Assembly: GCA_016183065.1 (NCBI GenBank)
Contig: JACPFF010000005.1
Location: 1 to 64,000, forward strand
Source of the DNA: Deltaproteobacteria bacterium
Lineage (GTDB): Bacteria > UBA10199 > GCA-002796325 > JACPFF01
Length of the DNA stretch: 64,000 nt
Direction: 5' to 3'
The notes beneath the pieces are model-generated. The model had not been told where the DNA came from, ran no database searches, and was given only the letters and a program-made list of their open reading frames with translations. The stretch's first letter is position 1. Each line of letters opens with the position of its first letter. The position numbers were made by a program, and so were the translations under genes. This document shows, piece after piece, positions 44,473-54,524 of the stretch.

Positions 44473-45294
44473 TCAGTCACGCTTGCGGAGAAATTTCGCA
44501 ACGACGTCAACGAAGTCCGTTGGGGCCTCGAGAAAGGGGAAGTGGCCGGTCTGTGGAAGCTCCACGTAGGCCATCTGTGGCACGTATGTGCGCCATGCGG
44601 TGGCGAGCGCCTTGGGGACGCGATAATCGTGCGATCCATGGATCGCCAGGACCGGTCGTGTGAACCCGCGCAGCGCCTCACCGCAGTGGATCCTGGTCGC
44701 ACTCCCGGTCGATTCCAGATAGGGACGCACCCGGTAGATCACGCGGGAAAACGGCGTACAATCGGCATGGCAAGGATCGGCAAAAAAAAGCGGTGCAATT
44801 TTCAAAAAAGCCTCGCGATAGTCGGCATCGTTTGTCAACCCCGCGAGAAACATCTCGACGCCGCTGTTGATCTCCGGATCGTCCAGTTCACGGATCTTGG
44901 CAAACCATTCGGGGGCCTCGAAGGGATAGTACGGAAAACTACTGACCACGATCAGCGATTGGCATTGCCCGGGGTAGCGGCTCGCGTAGGCTGCGGCGAG
45001 AAGCCCCCCGCCGGAGTGGCCCAGAAGCGACCAGCGGTCCCAACCGTACTCGCGACGAATGGCCTCGAGGTCTTCCACCAGCGTCTCGAGTGAAAAGGTC
45101 CATGCCGCATCAATGGGGGAACGCCCCTGTCCGCGCAGATCGAGATAGAGGAGCTGGGCAGCGCACGCCAAGGGATCGAGGGCTGGACGGAAATAGGTAT
45201 GATCGAGCCCAAACCCACCGTGAAGACAGACGAGTGGCGGACCTTCCCCGAGCCGGACTCCATAATAGTGTGTATCGCGGCAGGGGATCAGCAT
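44473..45294 (-). CDS. Alpha/beta hydrolase (start uncertain; ORF open to 45582)
   Basis: PPLVCLHGGFGLDHTYF...DLRGQGRS...LLGHSGGGLLAAAYA...AIHGSHDYRVP. Confidence 0.9.
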   Translation of the reverse strand: MLIPCRDTHYYGVRLGEGPPLVCLHGGFGLDHTYFRPALDPLACAAQLLYLDLRGQGRSPIDAAWTFSLETLVEDLEAIRREYGWDRWSLLGHSGGGLLAAAYASRYPGQCQSLIVVSSFPYYPFEAPEWFAKIRELDDPEINSGVEMFLAGLTNDADYREAFLKIAPLFFADPCHADCTPFSRVIYRVRPYLESTGSATRIHCGEALRGFTRPVLAIHGSHDYRVPKALATAWRTYVPQMAYVELPQTGHFPFLEAPTDFVDVVAKFLRKRD

Positions 45295-45437
45295 GCCGGG
45301 AGGTGTAATGGAAGCAATGGGGAATTGCCAGTGGCGTGTCCCCATCCCCCTCCTACGCAAGACCCACGGGCCATTCCGCTTGACGCGCAGGTTGGGTAAC
45401 GATAGGCGTCTGTCACCAGACGGGAAATGGAGGCACC

Positions 45438-46682
45438 ATGCGGGCATCAGGGCATATAACACAAGGACTACCACCATTGTTGGCCACACGCGCCTGGAAT
45501 GCTGGCGTGGTGCGACAATGGGAGGCGCGACATCTGATAACTGCATCACGGTATTTCTGGAATCGACGTGGAGGTGCCGCACGGCTGGCGGCCCGGGATA
45601 CGCCGTTTACGACTGACTCTCTTGGCCGAGCACTCTCGAGTCTTCCTCTAGAAAATCCCGCACGACGATATTATGAACGATTGAATCCCGGTCTACCGAC
45701 TCTCTCGCGGAAATTGGCTGCTGCGGCGCCAGGGAGCAAATTTGCGTGGTATGCGCATGAGGTCGATGCCGCCGATGGGGTGAACACCGGTTCCTGGTTC
45801 TTTGGCACGCCATATCCACAACTCACGGTGACCAGAGCCGCTCGGGCGCTCGCTTATCTGATGGCCGGTCACGTCGAGTTGGATTATCCCGGAGATTATT
45901 GTACCAGAGCAAAGAGCTATTGTGTCGACCTCTCGCAACCGCCAGATCTCGGGCTCACGGCGACACTTCGTGACCCGGAGCGCTCACCGCTGACGGCGTA
46001 CGTGAATAATCGGGGCGTGCTGACAGGCGATGCGCTGTGGCATGCCGAGCGGGTGGCCGTGCATCTTTGGGACCAGGCCTACCAACTTTTTGATCTTCAG
46101 GACGTGGCATGGCAGCATTATGATCTGCGCGTATCGAGCGACCTTTTTGCCGCCACGCTGGCCGACATGGTCCGCGTCTGGAGCGACGGCGTCCGGGAGA
46201 GAGGCGGACCGCTCCTCGCCACAGGGGTCGACACCCTGCTCGCGCGTCTGGCTGAAACCCCGGGCGCGGCGCTGCGTAACTGGCAAGAGAGGCAACTGCA
46301 AGCGGCCGTCGCCAAATTGACAGCCGATGAAGCGGCGCAGCGAACGATAGTCTCTGCAGTGATGGCCTATTGGGATCCCTTGACGCTGAATGGAGACGCC
46401 CCGTACATGGCAAGGGCAAAGGCAATCGACGCCATTGGCTGGAGTGGAACGATTCCCCTTGCACTGCTGAAATCGAACGCACCAATGACTTATGCCCGAT
46501 TTCTGGCCTGGAATGCGGAGCATCCGAGGGAGACGCTCACTGGTAGGGATTTTTACAACGGCTGCATTGCAGACACCGTCCGCGACCGGTGGTCGGTCGA
46601 CCGTCTCAAGGCATCGGCCCAGAGACTGGTCAATGCCTGGTATGCCCGATACGAACGGCAGCACGAGCGCCTTGAGGGATAG
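45438..46682 (+). CDS. Hypothetical protein
   Basis: 414-aa ORF, no recognised motif. Confidence 0.5.
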   Translation: MRASGHITQGLPPLLATRAWNAGVVRQWEARHLITASRYFWNRRGGAARLAARDTPFTTDSLGRALSSLPLENPARRYYERLNPGLPTLSRKLAAAAPGSKFAWYAHEVDAADGVNTGSWFFGTPYPQLTVTRAARALAYLMAGHVELDYPGDYCTRAKSYCVDLSQPPDLGLTATLRDPERSPLTAYVNNRGVLTGDALWHAERVAVHLWDQAYQLFDLQDVAWQHYDLRVSSDLFAATLADMVRVWSDGVRERGGPLLATGVDTLLARLAETPGAALRNWQERQLQAAVAKLTADEAAQRTIVSAVMAYWDPLTLNGDAPYMARAKAIDAIGWSGTIPLALLKSNAPMTYARFLAWNAEHPRETLTGRDFYNGCIADTVRDRWSVDRLKASAQRLVNAWYARYERQHERLEG

Positions 46683-46961
46683 CCTGATCTCCATCACACC
46701 GCCGAGGCCCGCTGCGCGCAATATCCCGTGGGGCGCAGTGTGACTGTTTACCATGATCCATTCAGACCGGAAGAAGCATGTCTTGAGCAAAACAGCGAGG
46801 TCTCTACCTTGGGATACGCTGTTGGCGTGGCATTTTTCGGTGCTGGCCTGTGGGTTTTTAACGTCGTATAAATCAATAACTGTTTACTGAAAAAAACGTT
46901 TTTTGATCAATTTTTCAACTTCCTCGTTGCCTTGCCCTGCAAAGCGGCTATCCGTCCGCAG

Positions 46962-47792
46962 ATGCAAAGCGTCTACACCTATGATGATTACCGGGCATAT
47001 CTCCGCGATGTCATTGCGACAAAAAAGCGGACATCGCGGACGTTTTCTTATCGACAATTCAACCAGCGGGCGGGACTCAAATCCTCGGGACATCTGAAGT
47101 TGATCATCGATGGCGCCCGAAACTTGAGCCAGGAAACCATCTACCGTCTCACACGCGGCCTCGGTCTCTCGGAACCGGAATCCCGTTTCTTTGAGAGCCT
47201 CGTCCATTTCAATCAATCGAAGACGCACGACGAGAAGGATTTTCACTATCAGCAGCTCCTGACCAAATACCCGCCGCGCCATGCGCAATTGCTGGATGCC
47301 GATTATTACCACCTCTTCTCGCACTGGTACACCATTGCCATTCTGGAACTCATCCGCATTGAGGCCTGCGCAGCCAATGCAGCCCGCATTGCCAAACACC
47401 TCAAACCGAACGTCCCTGCCAACAAGATCCGCCAGTCGCTCAAGTTGCTCGAACAGAGCGGGATGATTCGTTGTGTCGGCGCTCGTTATGAGCGGACAGA
47501 GAAGATGCTGACCACGTCGGATGCCGTGCGGAGCCTCGCGGTCACGAAATTTCATGAACAGGTCACCGAGCTCGCCCTGCAGGCCTTGAAGCACGACCCG
47601 GTCCCGGAGAAGGAGTTTTCCTCGTTGACCATCGCAATTGCCCGGGAGGATCTGCCGCAGCTCAAGCAGCGGATCCAGGAGTTTCGTCGGTACATCCATG
47701 CGTTGATTGAACATTCAGAGCGCCCCCGCACCGATGTGGCGCAACTCAATATCCACCTCTTTACCATGACCTCACAGGGAGATGACGTATGA
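46962..47792 (+). CDS. TIGR02147-family regulator-like protein
   Basis: YDDYRAYLRDVIATKKRTSRTFSYRQFNQRAGLKSSGHLKLIIDGARNLSQETIYRLTRGLGLSEPESRFFESLVHFNQSKT. Confidence 0.92.
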   Translation: MQSVYTYDDYRAYLRDVIATKKRTSRTFSYRQFNQRAGLKSSGHLKLIIDGARNLSQETIYRLTRGLGLSEPESRFFESLVHFNQSKTHDEKDFHYQQLLTKYPPRHAQLLDADYYHLFSHWYTIAILELIRIEACAANAARIAKHLKPNVPANKIRQSLKLLEQSGMIRCVGARYERTEKMLTTSDAVRSLAVTKFHEQVTELALQALKHDPVPEKEFSSLTIAIAREDLPQLKQRIQEFRRYIHALIEHSERPRTDVAQLNIHLFTMTSQGDDV

Positions 47793-49588
47793 CATCGCAT
47801 CGCTCAATCCGCCGCACCCTTCTCCTCGCACTCACGGTCGTTCTGCAGCAGGCCTGCGGTGGCGCCTTCACGGGTATCGAGACCGGCACACCCGAACCCC
47901 TCGGCAATGCCGCGCTGGAACTCTCGACCGTCGGTGGGGAAAAATATCTCCTCGTCACCGATGCCGACGGCAACGGGGTCTTGCGGCGTGTCAACGAGTC
48001 CGGAGAAGTCCTCGAAGAAGTGAGCGTCTTCGTCGCAGTCAATGCCGACAGCAGTTTTTCGCTCACGGTCACCTTTGCCGACGGCACGGTCGTGGCCATC
48101 GAGGGGACGATCGATGAGAGCGGGAGTGTCGTGAGCATTAATGTTGCGGTCAACGGGACCAATGTCTCAATCGTCGTCAGTACCCTGAATGAGGATGGGA
48201 CAACAACACCGGCCCCGTCGCTCACGAACCTGACGTCGCTGGAGACCATCCCGGTGGCGGGGGAGGATGCGATCGAGACCGGGGATGATCATGGCGCGAC
48301 CTCGGGCGAAGATTCCCCCGAGGATATCGCGGAAAACAGTGCCGTCGATCCCAATTGCGTGCCGCAGGAGATCGCGCAAGCCCCCGTCCCCCTCCTGAAC
48401 GTGGGCTACCAGTCGCTATCGGAGATGGTGTGGAATGGCTCCTCCTTCGGACTCTTTTGGATGGAGGGAGAGACCGTCTATTTCCAGAAAATCGCCAAAG
48501 ACGGGACCGGCCTGACGGCGAAAATTCCCCTCCTGACCATCAAATTTCCCTCTGTCGGTCTCAATGTCGCGTGGAATGGCGCGTATTACGGACTGGTCTG
48601 GACCCAAAAAACCAAGGCCGATAACTACGTCTATCACCCGACATTTCTGCGGGTAAACCCCAGTGGGGCCGTCGTGGGCACCCCGCAACCCCTGGACATG
48701 AACGTCCCCTGGCAATCGCCGACTGGCGCAGCATGCAAGGCCCATGGCGGTTTGGCCATGGCCGGTGGCAATGGCACATTCGGAATCGTATGGGCAGATT
48801 CGCGTGCCGACGGTGAGGGGTGTACGACGCAGCTTTATTACACGTTTATCGACAGTAACGGCACAGCCGATCCCGATGTGCAGCAGGTCACCTCCGATAC
48901 GGTCATCGCCCCGTGGAGCGGTGTGTATTCGATTCCGAATATCAGCTATCCACACATCCAGTGGAACGGCGCCCGATTTGGCATTGCGTGGTCTCATTAC
49001 TATACGTACGCAGAAAAGCAGGTCGATCCTGACCTCAAGGGGATCACGGTCTATTTTTCCTCCGTCGCCGAAGGTGGAGAGGCACTGAGCCCCATTGTCG
49101 TCGGTCAGACCACGGATGATTTTACACGGCGGGTCACCATCACAGCAGATGGCGCGAACGGCTTCGCGATCCTCTGGGCATACACATACTCATATTTCCG
49201 GAAGGTCTCGAATAGCGGCGTACTCTCCGAGGGAGCAGTGCCCATTTTCACGTCAGGCATGTCGTGGTGGTCGATGAAAGACAAGCTCGACGGCACCAAC
49301 CTCGTCACGACGGGTGATGGGTTCCGGTTGTTTCAATACTCCTATACCCACTATTTCGGTATCCGCGGCATCAGCGACGACGGGGTGGTGAGCGATTCGT
49401 GGATGCCGATGCTCCTTGGGCAGGTTTCCGGCGAATATGACGAACTGAAAAATTATGGGTACCTGATCGTCCCGCTCACGAACGATGAATACGCCCTTCT
49501 GTGGAATCATCATCCTTCGGTCATTGGGCTCACCGGATCCGGCCGCTGGTCGTACACTTTGGTACGGTATGTCGGGTGCGACGAATAG
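47789..49588 (+). CDS. Lipoprotein with propeller-like WNG-x-G-x-W repeats
   Basis: Lipobox-like LQQACGG, FTGIETGTP; MVWNGSSFGLFW, VAWNGAYYGLVW, IQWNGARFGIAW; ATGA overlap with TIGR02147 gene. Confidence 0.75.
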   Translation: MTSHRSIRRTLLLALTVVLQQACGGAFTGIETGTPEPLGNAALELSTVGGEKYLLVTDADGNGVLRRVNESGEVLEEVSVFVAVNADSSFSLTVTFADGTVVAIEGTIDESGSVVSINVAVNGTNVSIVVSTLNEDGTTTPAPSLTNLTSLETIPVAGEDAIETGDDHGATSGEDSPEDIAENSAVDPNCVPQEIAQAPVPLLNVGYQSLSEMVWNGSSFGLFWMEGETVYFQKIAKDGTGLTAKIPLLTIKFPSVGLNVAWNGAYYGLVWTQKTKADNYVYHPTFLRVNPSGAVVGTPQPLDMNVPWQSPTGAACKAHGGLAMAGGNGTFGIVWADSRADGEGCTTQLYYTFIDSNGTADPDVQQVTSDTVIAPWSGVYSIPNISYPHIQWNGARFGIAWSHYYTYAEKQVDPDLKGITVYFSSVAEGGEALSPIVVGQTTDDFTRRVTITADGANGFAILWAYTYSYFRKVSNSGVLSEGAVPIFTSGMSWWSMKDKLDGTNLVTTGDGFRLFQYSYTHYFGIRGISDDGVVSDSWMPMLLGQVSGEYDELKNYGYLIVPLTNDEYALLWNHHPSVIGLTGSGRWSYTLVRYVGCDE

Positions 49589-49629
49589 CAATCGTTGATA
49601 TCAGGACCAAAATGTGCCACACTCGGCGT

Positions 49630-49851
49630 ATGGACAAAAAGCCGTTACATGGCTATGCGGCACGTTGGGATGCAGTGGCCAAAAGAGAGGCGTTATTACT
49701 TCAACAAACCTCCTTGAAAACCAGGTTTCAGCAACTACTCTCCATTTTTAAACTCGGGAGAGAATTGGGATTGGGCGGCAAAGATGATGATGACACCCAA
49801 TCCGTTCGTTTAAGATGGGCTTTGTTAAAGAGGGAGAAGTCATGTGGTTGA
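49630..49851 (+). CDS. Small partner protein of the nucleotidyltransferase
   Basis: MDKKPLHGYAARWDAVAKREALLLQQTSLKTRFQQLLSIFKLGRELG; overlaps next gene. Confidence 0.6.
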   Translation: MDKKPLHGYAARWDAVAKREALLLQQTSLKTRFQQLLSIFKLGRELGLGGKDDDDTQSVRLRWALLKREKSCG

Positions 49852-50422
49852 TCTGAGTCATCCCTTTTTATCTCCCCTGAAAGAGTTATCCAATCTATTA
49901 AGCAAAACAAAGACGGAGGGAGTTGTCATTGGAGGTATTTCCGTCGGATTGATTGGCAAACCCCGCTTTACGGCTGACATCGATGCCGTCATTCTGCTGA
50001 ATTTTGAACAGATTGAGGCCTTCGTCAAAACGGCAACAGCATTTGGCTTTGAGCCACGCATAAGTGATGTGGGGGAATTTGCCCGCAAGACACATGTCAT
50101 TCTGCTGGTTCATAAAAAGACAGGGATTAATATTGATTTGTCGATTGGTCTTTTGCCCTTTGAACATGAAATTGTCCAGCGGGCGAAAAAATTTGAATCA
50201 GCGGGCGTCTCTTTTTATATTCCAACGCCTGAAGATTTGATTATCATGAAGGCCGTTGCTCATCGTCCAAAGGACTTGGAAGATATCAGGATGATCGTTC
50301 AGGCCAATCCTGAATTGGATCGTCAACGTATCAAAAGGTGGGTTGAGGACTTTGCACAGACACTTGAAATGCCGGAGATATGGAAAGATGTTGAAAAACT
50401 CTTGATCCCTGTGGACCATTAA
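49844..50422 (+). CDS. Nucleotidyltransferase-fold protein (AbiEii/MNT-like), GTG start
   Basis: GVVIGGISVGLIGKPRFTADIDAVIL; PEDLIIMKAVAHRPKDLEDI. Confidence 0.85.
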   Translation: MVDLSHPFLSPLKELSNLLSKTKTEGVVIGGISVGLIGKPRFTADIDAVILLNFEQIEAFVKTATAFGFEPRISDVGEFARKTHVILLVHKKTGINIDLSIGLLPFEHEIVQRAKKFESAGVSFYIPTPEDLIIMKAVAHRPKDLEDIRMIVQANPELDRQRIKRWVEDFAQTLEMPEIWKDVEKLLIPVDH

Positions 50423-50462
50423 GGAGTTCCACTCGAACACCTTTTTCGAAAGGAAAAGACGC

Positions 50463-52928
50463 ATGAAGAAGATCGAACGGTTGTTCTTCACCCTCTTGGC
50501 GCTGTTGCCGAGTCTGCCGGCGTTTGCCGGCGAGGCCGACATCCAGCTCCCGGATCTTGGCACCAGCCATTTTACCGTGGGGGGCCTCTCCATCACCGGC
50601 CTGCAATGCATGCATGGCGGTCTCGTGGTCTGCCTCATCGGGATGCTCTTCGGCATCCTGCAATATCGCAAGGTGAAACGTCTTCCCGTTCACAAGGCCA
50701 TGCGGGACGTCTCCACCATGATCTGGGAGACCTGCAAGACGTATCTGATTCAGCAGGGAAAATTTCTGGCCGCATTATGGGTCCTGATTGCCGCCTGCAT
50801 GGTCTACTATTTCGGCATTCTGCAATCCAAGGCGGTGTCGGATCTCTGCATCATCCTGGCAGCCTCGGTCCTGGGGATCCTCGGCTCGTATGGTGTGGCG
50901 TGGTTCGGGATTCGGATCAACACGGAGGCCAATTCCCGCACGGCGTTTGCCTCACTCTACCGGAATCCGCTTGCGACATTTGCCATTCCGCTCGAATCGG
51001 GGATGAGTGTCGGGCTCCTGTTGGTCAGCGTCGAACTCTTTTTCATGATTTCGATCCTGATCTTTCTCCCTTCGCACCTTGCCGGTCCCTCATTTATCGG
51101 TTTTGCCATTGGCGAATCCCTCGGCGCCAGTGTGCTCAGAATCTGCGGCGGGATTTTTACGAAAATTGCGGATATTGGGTCCGACTTGATGAAAATCGTC
51201 TTTCATCTCCCGGAAGACGATCCGAAAAATCCTGGCGTCATTGCCGATTGCACGGGGGACAATGCCGGCGACAGTGTCGGCCCGACCGCGGATGGTTTTG
51301 AGACCTATGGCGTCACCGGCGTTGCCCTGATTGCCTTCCTGGCCCTGGTCCTGGTCACGGCACCTGTGGTGGCCGGCCAACTGATTATCTGGATCTTTGT
51401 CATGCGAATTCTCATGATCCTGACCTCGCTCGTCTCGTACACATTGAACGATTGGCTGTCAAAACGGCGCTACGGGCACCTCGCAGATTTCAATCTTGAG
51501 GCCCCGCTCACGAGTCTCGTCTGGCTGACCTCCGGTGTGTCGATTGTGGTCACTTTTGTGGCCAGTGATTATTTGTTGCAAGACTATGGCGCCCTCTGGT
51601 GGGTGTTGTCGACGATCATCAGTTGCGGGACCATCGCTGGCGCACTCATCCCCGAATTCACGAAAATCTTCACGAGCACCGAATCGCGTCATGTCCGTGA
51701 AGTGGTCAATGCCTCGGAGCATGGGGGCGCCTCGCTCAATATCCTCTCGGGACTGGTGGCGGGCAATTTTTCGGCCTTCTGGCAGGGCTTGCTGATCCTG
51801 GGGCTCATGCTGATTTCGTATGTCGCATCGACGCACGGGGCGCTGATGACCATCATGCCCCCGGAGTTTGCCTTTGCCGCGCCGATTTTTGCGTTCGGTC
51901 TCGTTGCGTTCGGATTTTTGGGGATGGGCCCGGTGACCATCGCCGTGGACAGTTTTGGCCCCGTGACCGACAATGCCCAGTCGGTCTACGAATTATCGAT
52001 GATCGAAAAAATCCCCGGCATCAAGGAGGAGATCGCACGGGACTTCGGCGTCTCCGTCAATTTTGACAAGGCCAAACACTCGCTGGAAAAAGGGGACGGC
52101 GCCGGAAACACCTTCAAGGCCACGGCCAAACCGATGCTCATCGGTACGGCCGTGGTTGGCGCCACCACCATGGTCTTTGGTATCATCCTCCTTCTGGAGC
52201 ATCTTTTCGGGAATGTCGTGAGCCGATTAAGCCTGGTGGAGCCGGAAATCATCCTCGGGCTACTCGCCGGCGGTGCGGTCGTTCACTGGTTTGTTGGCGC
52301 CTCGATGCAGGCCGTGGTCACCGGTGCATATGGTGCGGTCGTCTACATTAAAAAGAACATGCAGCTCGACGCGGTCACGGCATCAATCAAGGATAGCAAA
52401 CGTGTTGTCGAAATTTGCACGGTCTATGCCCAAAAAGGGATGATCAACATCTTTGTCGTCATTTTTTGCATGGCATTGTCGCTCGCCTTTTTTAATCCCT
52501 ACTTCTTCATTGGATATCTCGTGGCCATGGCCTTTTTCGGCCTCTATCAGGCGATCTTCATGGCCAACGCCGGTGGGGCGTGGGACAATGCCAAGAAGGT
52601 GGTGGAAGTGGTCTTGCGGAGGAAAAACTCCCCCCTCCACGAAGCCTCGGTCGTCGGGGATACCGTGGGTGATCCCTTCAAGGATACCTCTTCGGTGGCC
52701 CTCAACCCGGTGATCAAATTCACGACTCTCTTTGGTCTGCTGGCCGTGGAAATTGCCGTCACCATGGAGTCTGCGGGCCTACGGCTCGGCATCGGCATTG
52801 TCTTTTTCCTGATCGCGCTCGCCTTTGTCTATCGGTCATTCTACAGCATGCGCATTCCCGAAGAGGTCGTCACCACGGCCTTCGAGACCGCGGAGTCGAA
52901 GCCATTGCCTGATGCGCGCGTGGGATAG
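50463..52928 (+). CDS. hppA: Membrane-bound ion-translocating pyrophosphatase
   Basis: DVGSDLM-like DIGSDLMKIVFHLPEDDPKNPGVIADCTGDNAGDSVGPTADGFE; GGAWDNAKKVVE; GDTVGDPFKDTS. Confidence 0.96.
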   Translation: MKKIERLFFTLLALLPSLPAFAGEADIQLPDLGTSHFTVGGLSITGLQCMHGGLVVCLIGMLFGILQYRKVKRLPVHKAMRDVSTMIWETCKTYLIQQGKFLAALWVLIAACMVYYFGILQSKAVSDLCIILAASVLGILGSYGVAWFGIRINTEANSRTAFASLYRNPLATFAIPLESGMSVGLLLVSVELFFMISILIFLPSHLAGPSFIGFAIGESLGASVLRICGGIFTKIADIGSDLMKIVFHLPEDDPKNPGVIADCTGDNAGDSVGPTADGFETYGVTGVALIAFLALVLVTAPVVAGQLIIWIFVMRILMILTSLVSYTLNDWLSKRRYGHLADFNLEAPLTSLVWLTSGVSIVVTFVASDYLLQDYGALWWVLSTIISCGTIAGALIPEFTKIFTSTESRHVREVVNASEHGGASLNILSGLVAGNFSAFWQGLLILGLMLISYVASTHGALMTIMPPEFAFAAPIFAFGLVAFGFLGMGPVTIAVDSFGPVTDNAQSVYELSMIEKIPGIKEEIARDFGVSVNFDKAKHSLEKGDGAGNTFKATAKPMLIGTAVVGATTMVFGIILLLEHLFGNVVSRLSLVEPEIILGLLAGGAVVHWFVGASMQAVVTGAYGAVVYIKKNMQLDAVTASIKDSKRVVEICTVYAQKGMINIFVVIFCMALSLAFFNPYFFIGYLVAMAFFGLYQAIFMANAGGAWDNAKKVVEVVLRRKNSPLHEASVVGDTVGDPFKDTSSVALNPVIKFTTLFGLLAVEIAVTMESAGLRLGIGIVFFLIALAFVYRSFYSMRIPEEVVTTAFETAESKPLPDARVG

Positions 52929-52971
52929 ACGTGCCCCGCCGCGGGGACGTCCCGGTGCGAAGCCCCATACT

Positions 52972-54165
52972 TCACTGCCGTGACTGTGCACACAGTCCCT
53001 CGCTCTCCGCGAGTGCGGCTATCGCTGCGATGCCGCGTTGCAAGCTCTCTTCCGATGTCAAGAGCGAGACCACACAATGGAGACCGTGCTCATGGTCATA
53101 GAAATAGCCCGGATGGACAAAAAACCCTCTCTCTTCCATTAACCGCATCACAAACGCGTCGTCCTCCCATGACGATGTACACACCTCCAGCATGACATAG
53201 AAACCGCCCCGCGGCGGCGCACAGTGCAACACGGGATGCTGCCCAATCGTTGCCAAGGCCACGTGACGCCGACGGGCGACTGTCCGGCGGTACTCCGCAA
53301 GAAACGAACGCCCGTGTTCGAACAGCGCGGGCAACGCCATCTGGATCGGCTGATGGCAGCTCAAGAAGGCATCGGCCATGGTCTCCAGATGTTCGAGGAC
53401 CGCGTCCCGCAGGGACGGCTCCCCCGTCACCGCAATCCAGCTCAACTTGAGCGCGGGGAGCGCCAGCATCTTGGAGATCCCGTTGAGCGTGCAACAGAGA
53501 CGGGGCTCTCCAATCGCCATGGGTCGCGGGAATTGACCGGATCCAAAATAAAACTCCGAAAAGACCTCGTCACAAATCAGCGGCAGATTTTTTTGGTTCG
53601 CCCAGTCCACCACCGCGGCAATGTCTTGCGCTGACAGCACCGCACCTGTCGGGTTATTGGGCGAGACAAGGACGAGACCGCGCACACCGGGGTGATAGGA
53701 TGCCTTCAGGGCATCCGTCGAGAGTCGCCAGGCACACGCGGCGTCGAGTTGATACGGCACCAGTGCAACATGCGCCAGCCGCGCAATCTCGTGAAAGAGG
53801 GGATAGGAGGGTTGCGGCACCAAGAAGGCCTCGCCGGGGCTCGCCAGGAGTGAAAAGAGATAGAAGAGCGACTCGCTCGTTCCGGAAGTGAGGATCAGAT
53901 GTTCCGGCGAGAGCACAAGGCCGGCCTCCCCATAATATTGCGCGATCGCCTCCCGTGCCACGAGTAGCCCCTTCGGATGGGGCTGGTAGGTCGGATGCGC
54001 AACATACGGTGCATAGGCCGCACGGAGCAGATCAGAGGGGAAATGGATCCCGTGCTCGTTCGGATTCCCCGAAAAAAGGCGCACCGGCGGACGCCCTGCG
54101 GCACACAACCGGCGGTAACACTGTTCAATGGCGTTCGGCGTCGCCGTATTCGGCAGTTCGATCAC
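52972..54165 (-). CDS. Class I/II PLP-dependent aminotransferase
   Basis: LTSGTSESLFYLF...SPNNPTGAVLS...ICDEVFSEFYFG...NGISKMLALPALKLSWI. Confidence 0.93.
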   Translation of the reverse strand: MIELPNTATPNAIEQCYRRLCAAGRPPVRLFSGNPNEHGIHFPSDLLRAAYAPYVAHPTYQPHPKGLLVAREAIAQYYGEAGLVLSPEHLILTSGTSESLFYLFSLLASPGEAFLVPQPSYPLFHEIARLAHVALVPYQLDAACAWRLSTDALKASYHPGVRGLVLVSPNNPTGAVLSAQDIAAVVDWANQKNLPLICDEVFSEFYFGSGQFPRPMAIGEPRLCCTLNGISKMLALPALKLSWIAVTGEPSLRDAVLEHLETMADAFLSCHQPIQMALPALFEHGRSFLAEYRRTVARRRHVALATIGQHPVLHCAPPRGGFYVMLEVCTSSWEDDAFVMRLMEERGFFVHPGYFYDHEHGLHCVVSLLTSEESLQRGIAAIAALAESEGLCAQSRQ

Positions 54166-54184
54166 AGCGTCACCTCATCCCCTT

Positions 54185-54278
54185 GTGGGGCCCCACGACC
54201 CAGCGCGCACCGCGCGCGAGAGAGGGGGACCCAACGGGCTTTGCCCGTTGGGGGGGGCAACGTGAGCCCCTGTAATGA
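54185..54278. repeat. Dispersed intergenic hairpin element, copy R3
   Basis: GTGGGGCCCCAC; CCCAACGGGC-TTT-GCCCGTTGGG (54230-54252); CGTGAGCCCCTGTAATGA. Confidence 0.75.
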
Positions 54279-54524
54279 TCGCGAAGGCGGTCACAAGCAT
54301 CCCGTCGCTTCTATGGACGGTCGTCGGCAATAGGCAAGGGAAATCCCGTCCATGACAGGGGCATCCCGTTCGCGCATGTGCATACGTTCTGTGCGACAAG
54401 TTTTGTTGTCGAGAGGCCCGATTTGCGCTATGAGCCGTTCCAATGAACGCAATCCACTCAGGAGTGCTTCATCCACGATACAGATGACACAGGATGATGA
54501 ACTACTGAGTAAAGGAGGGGGAAA

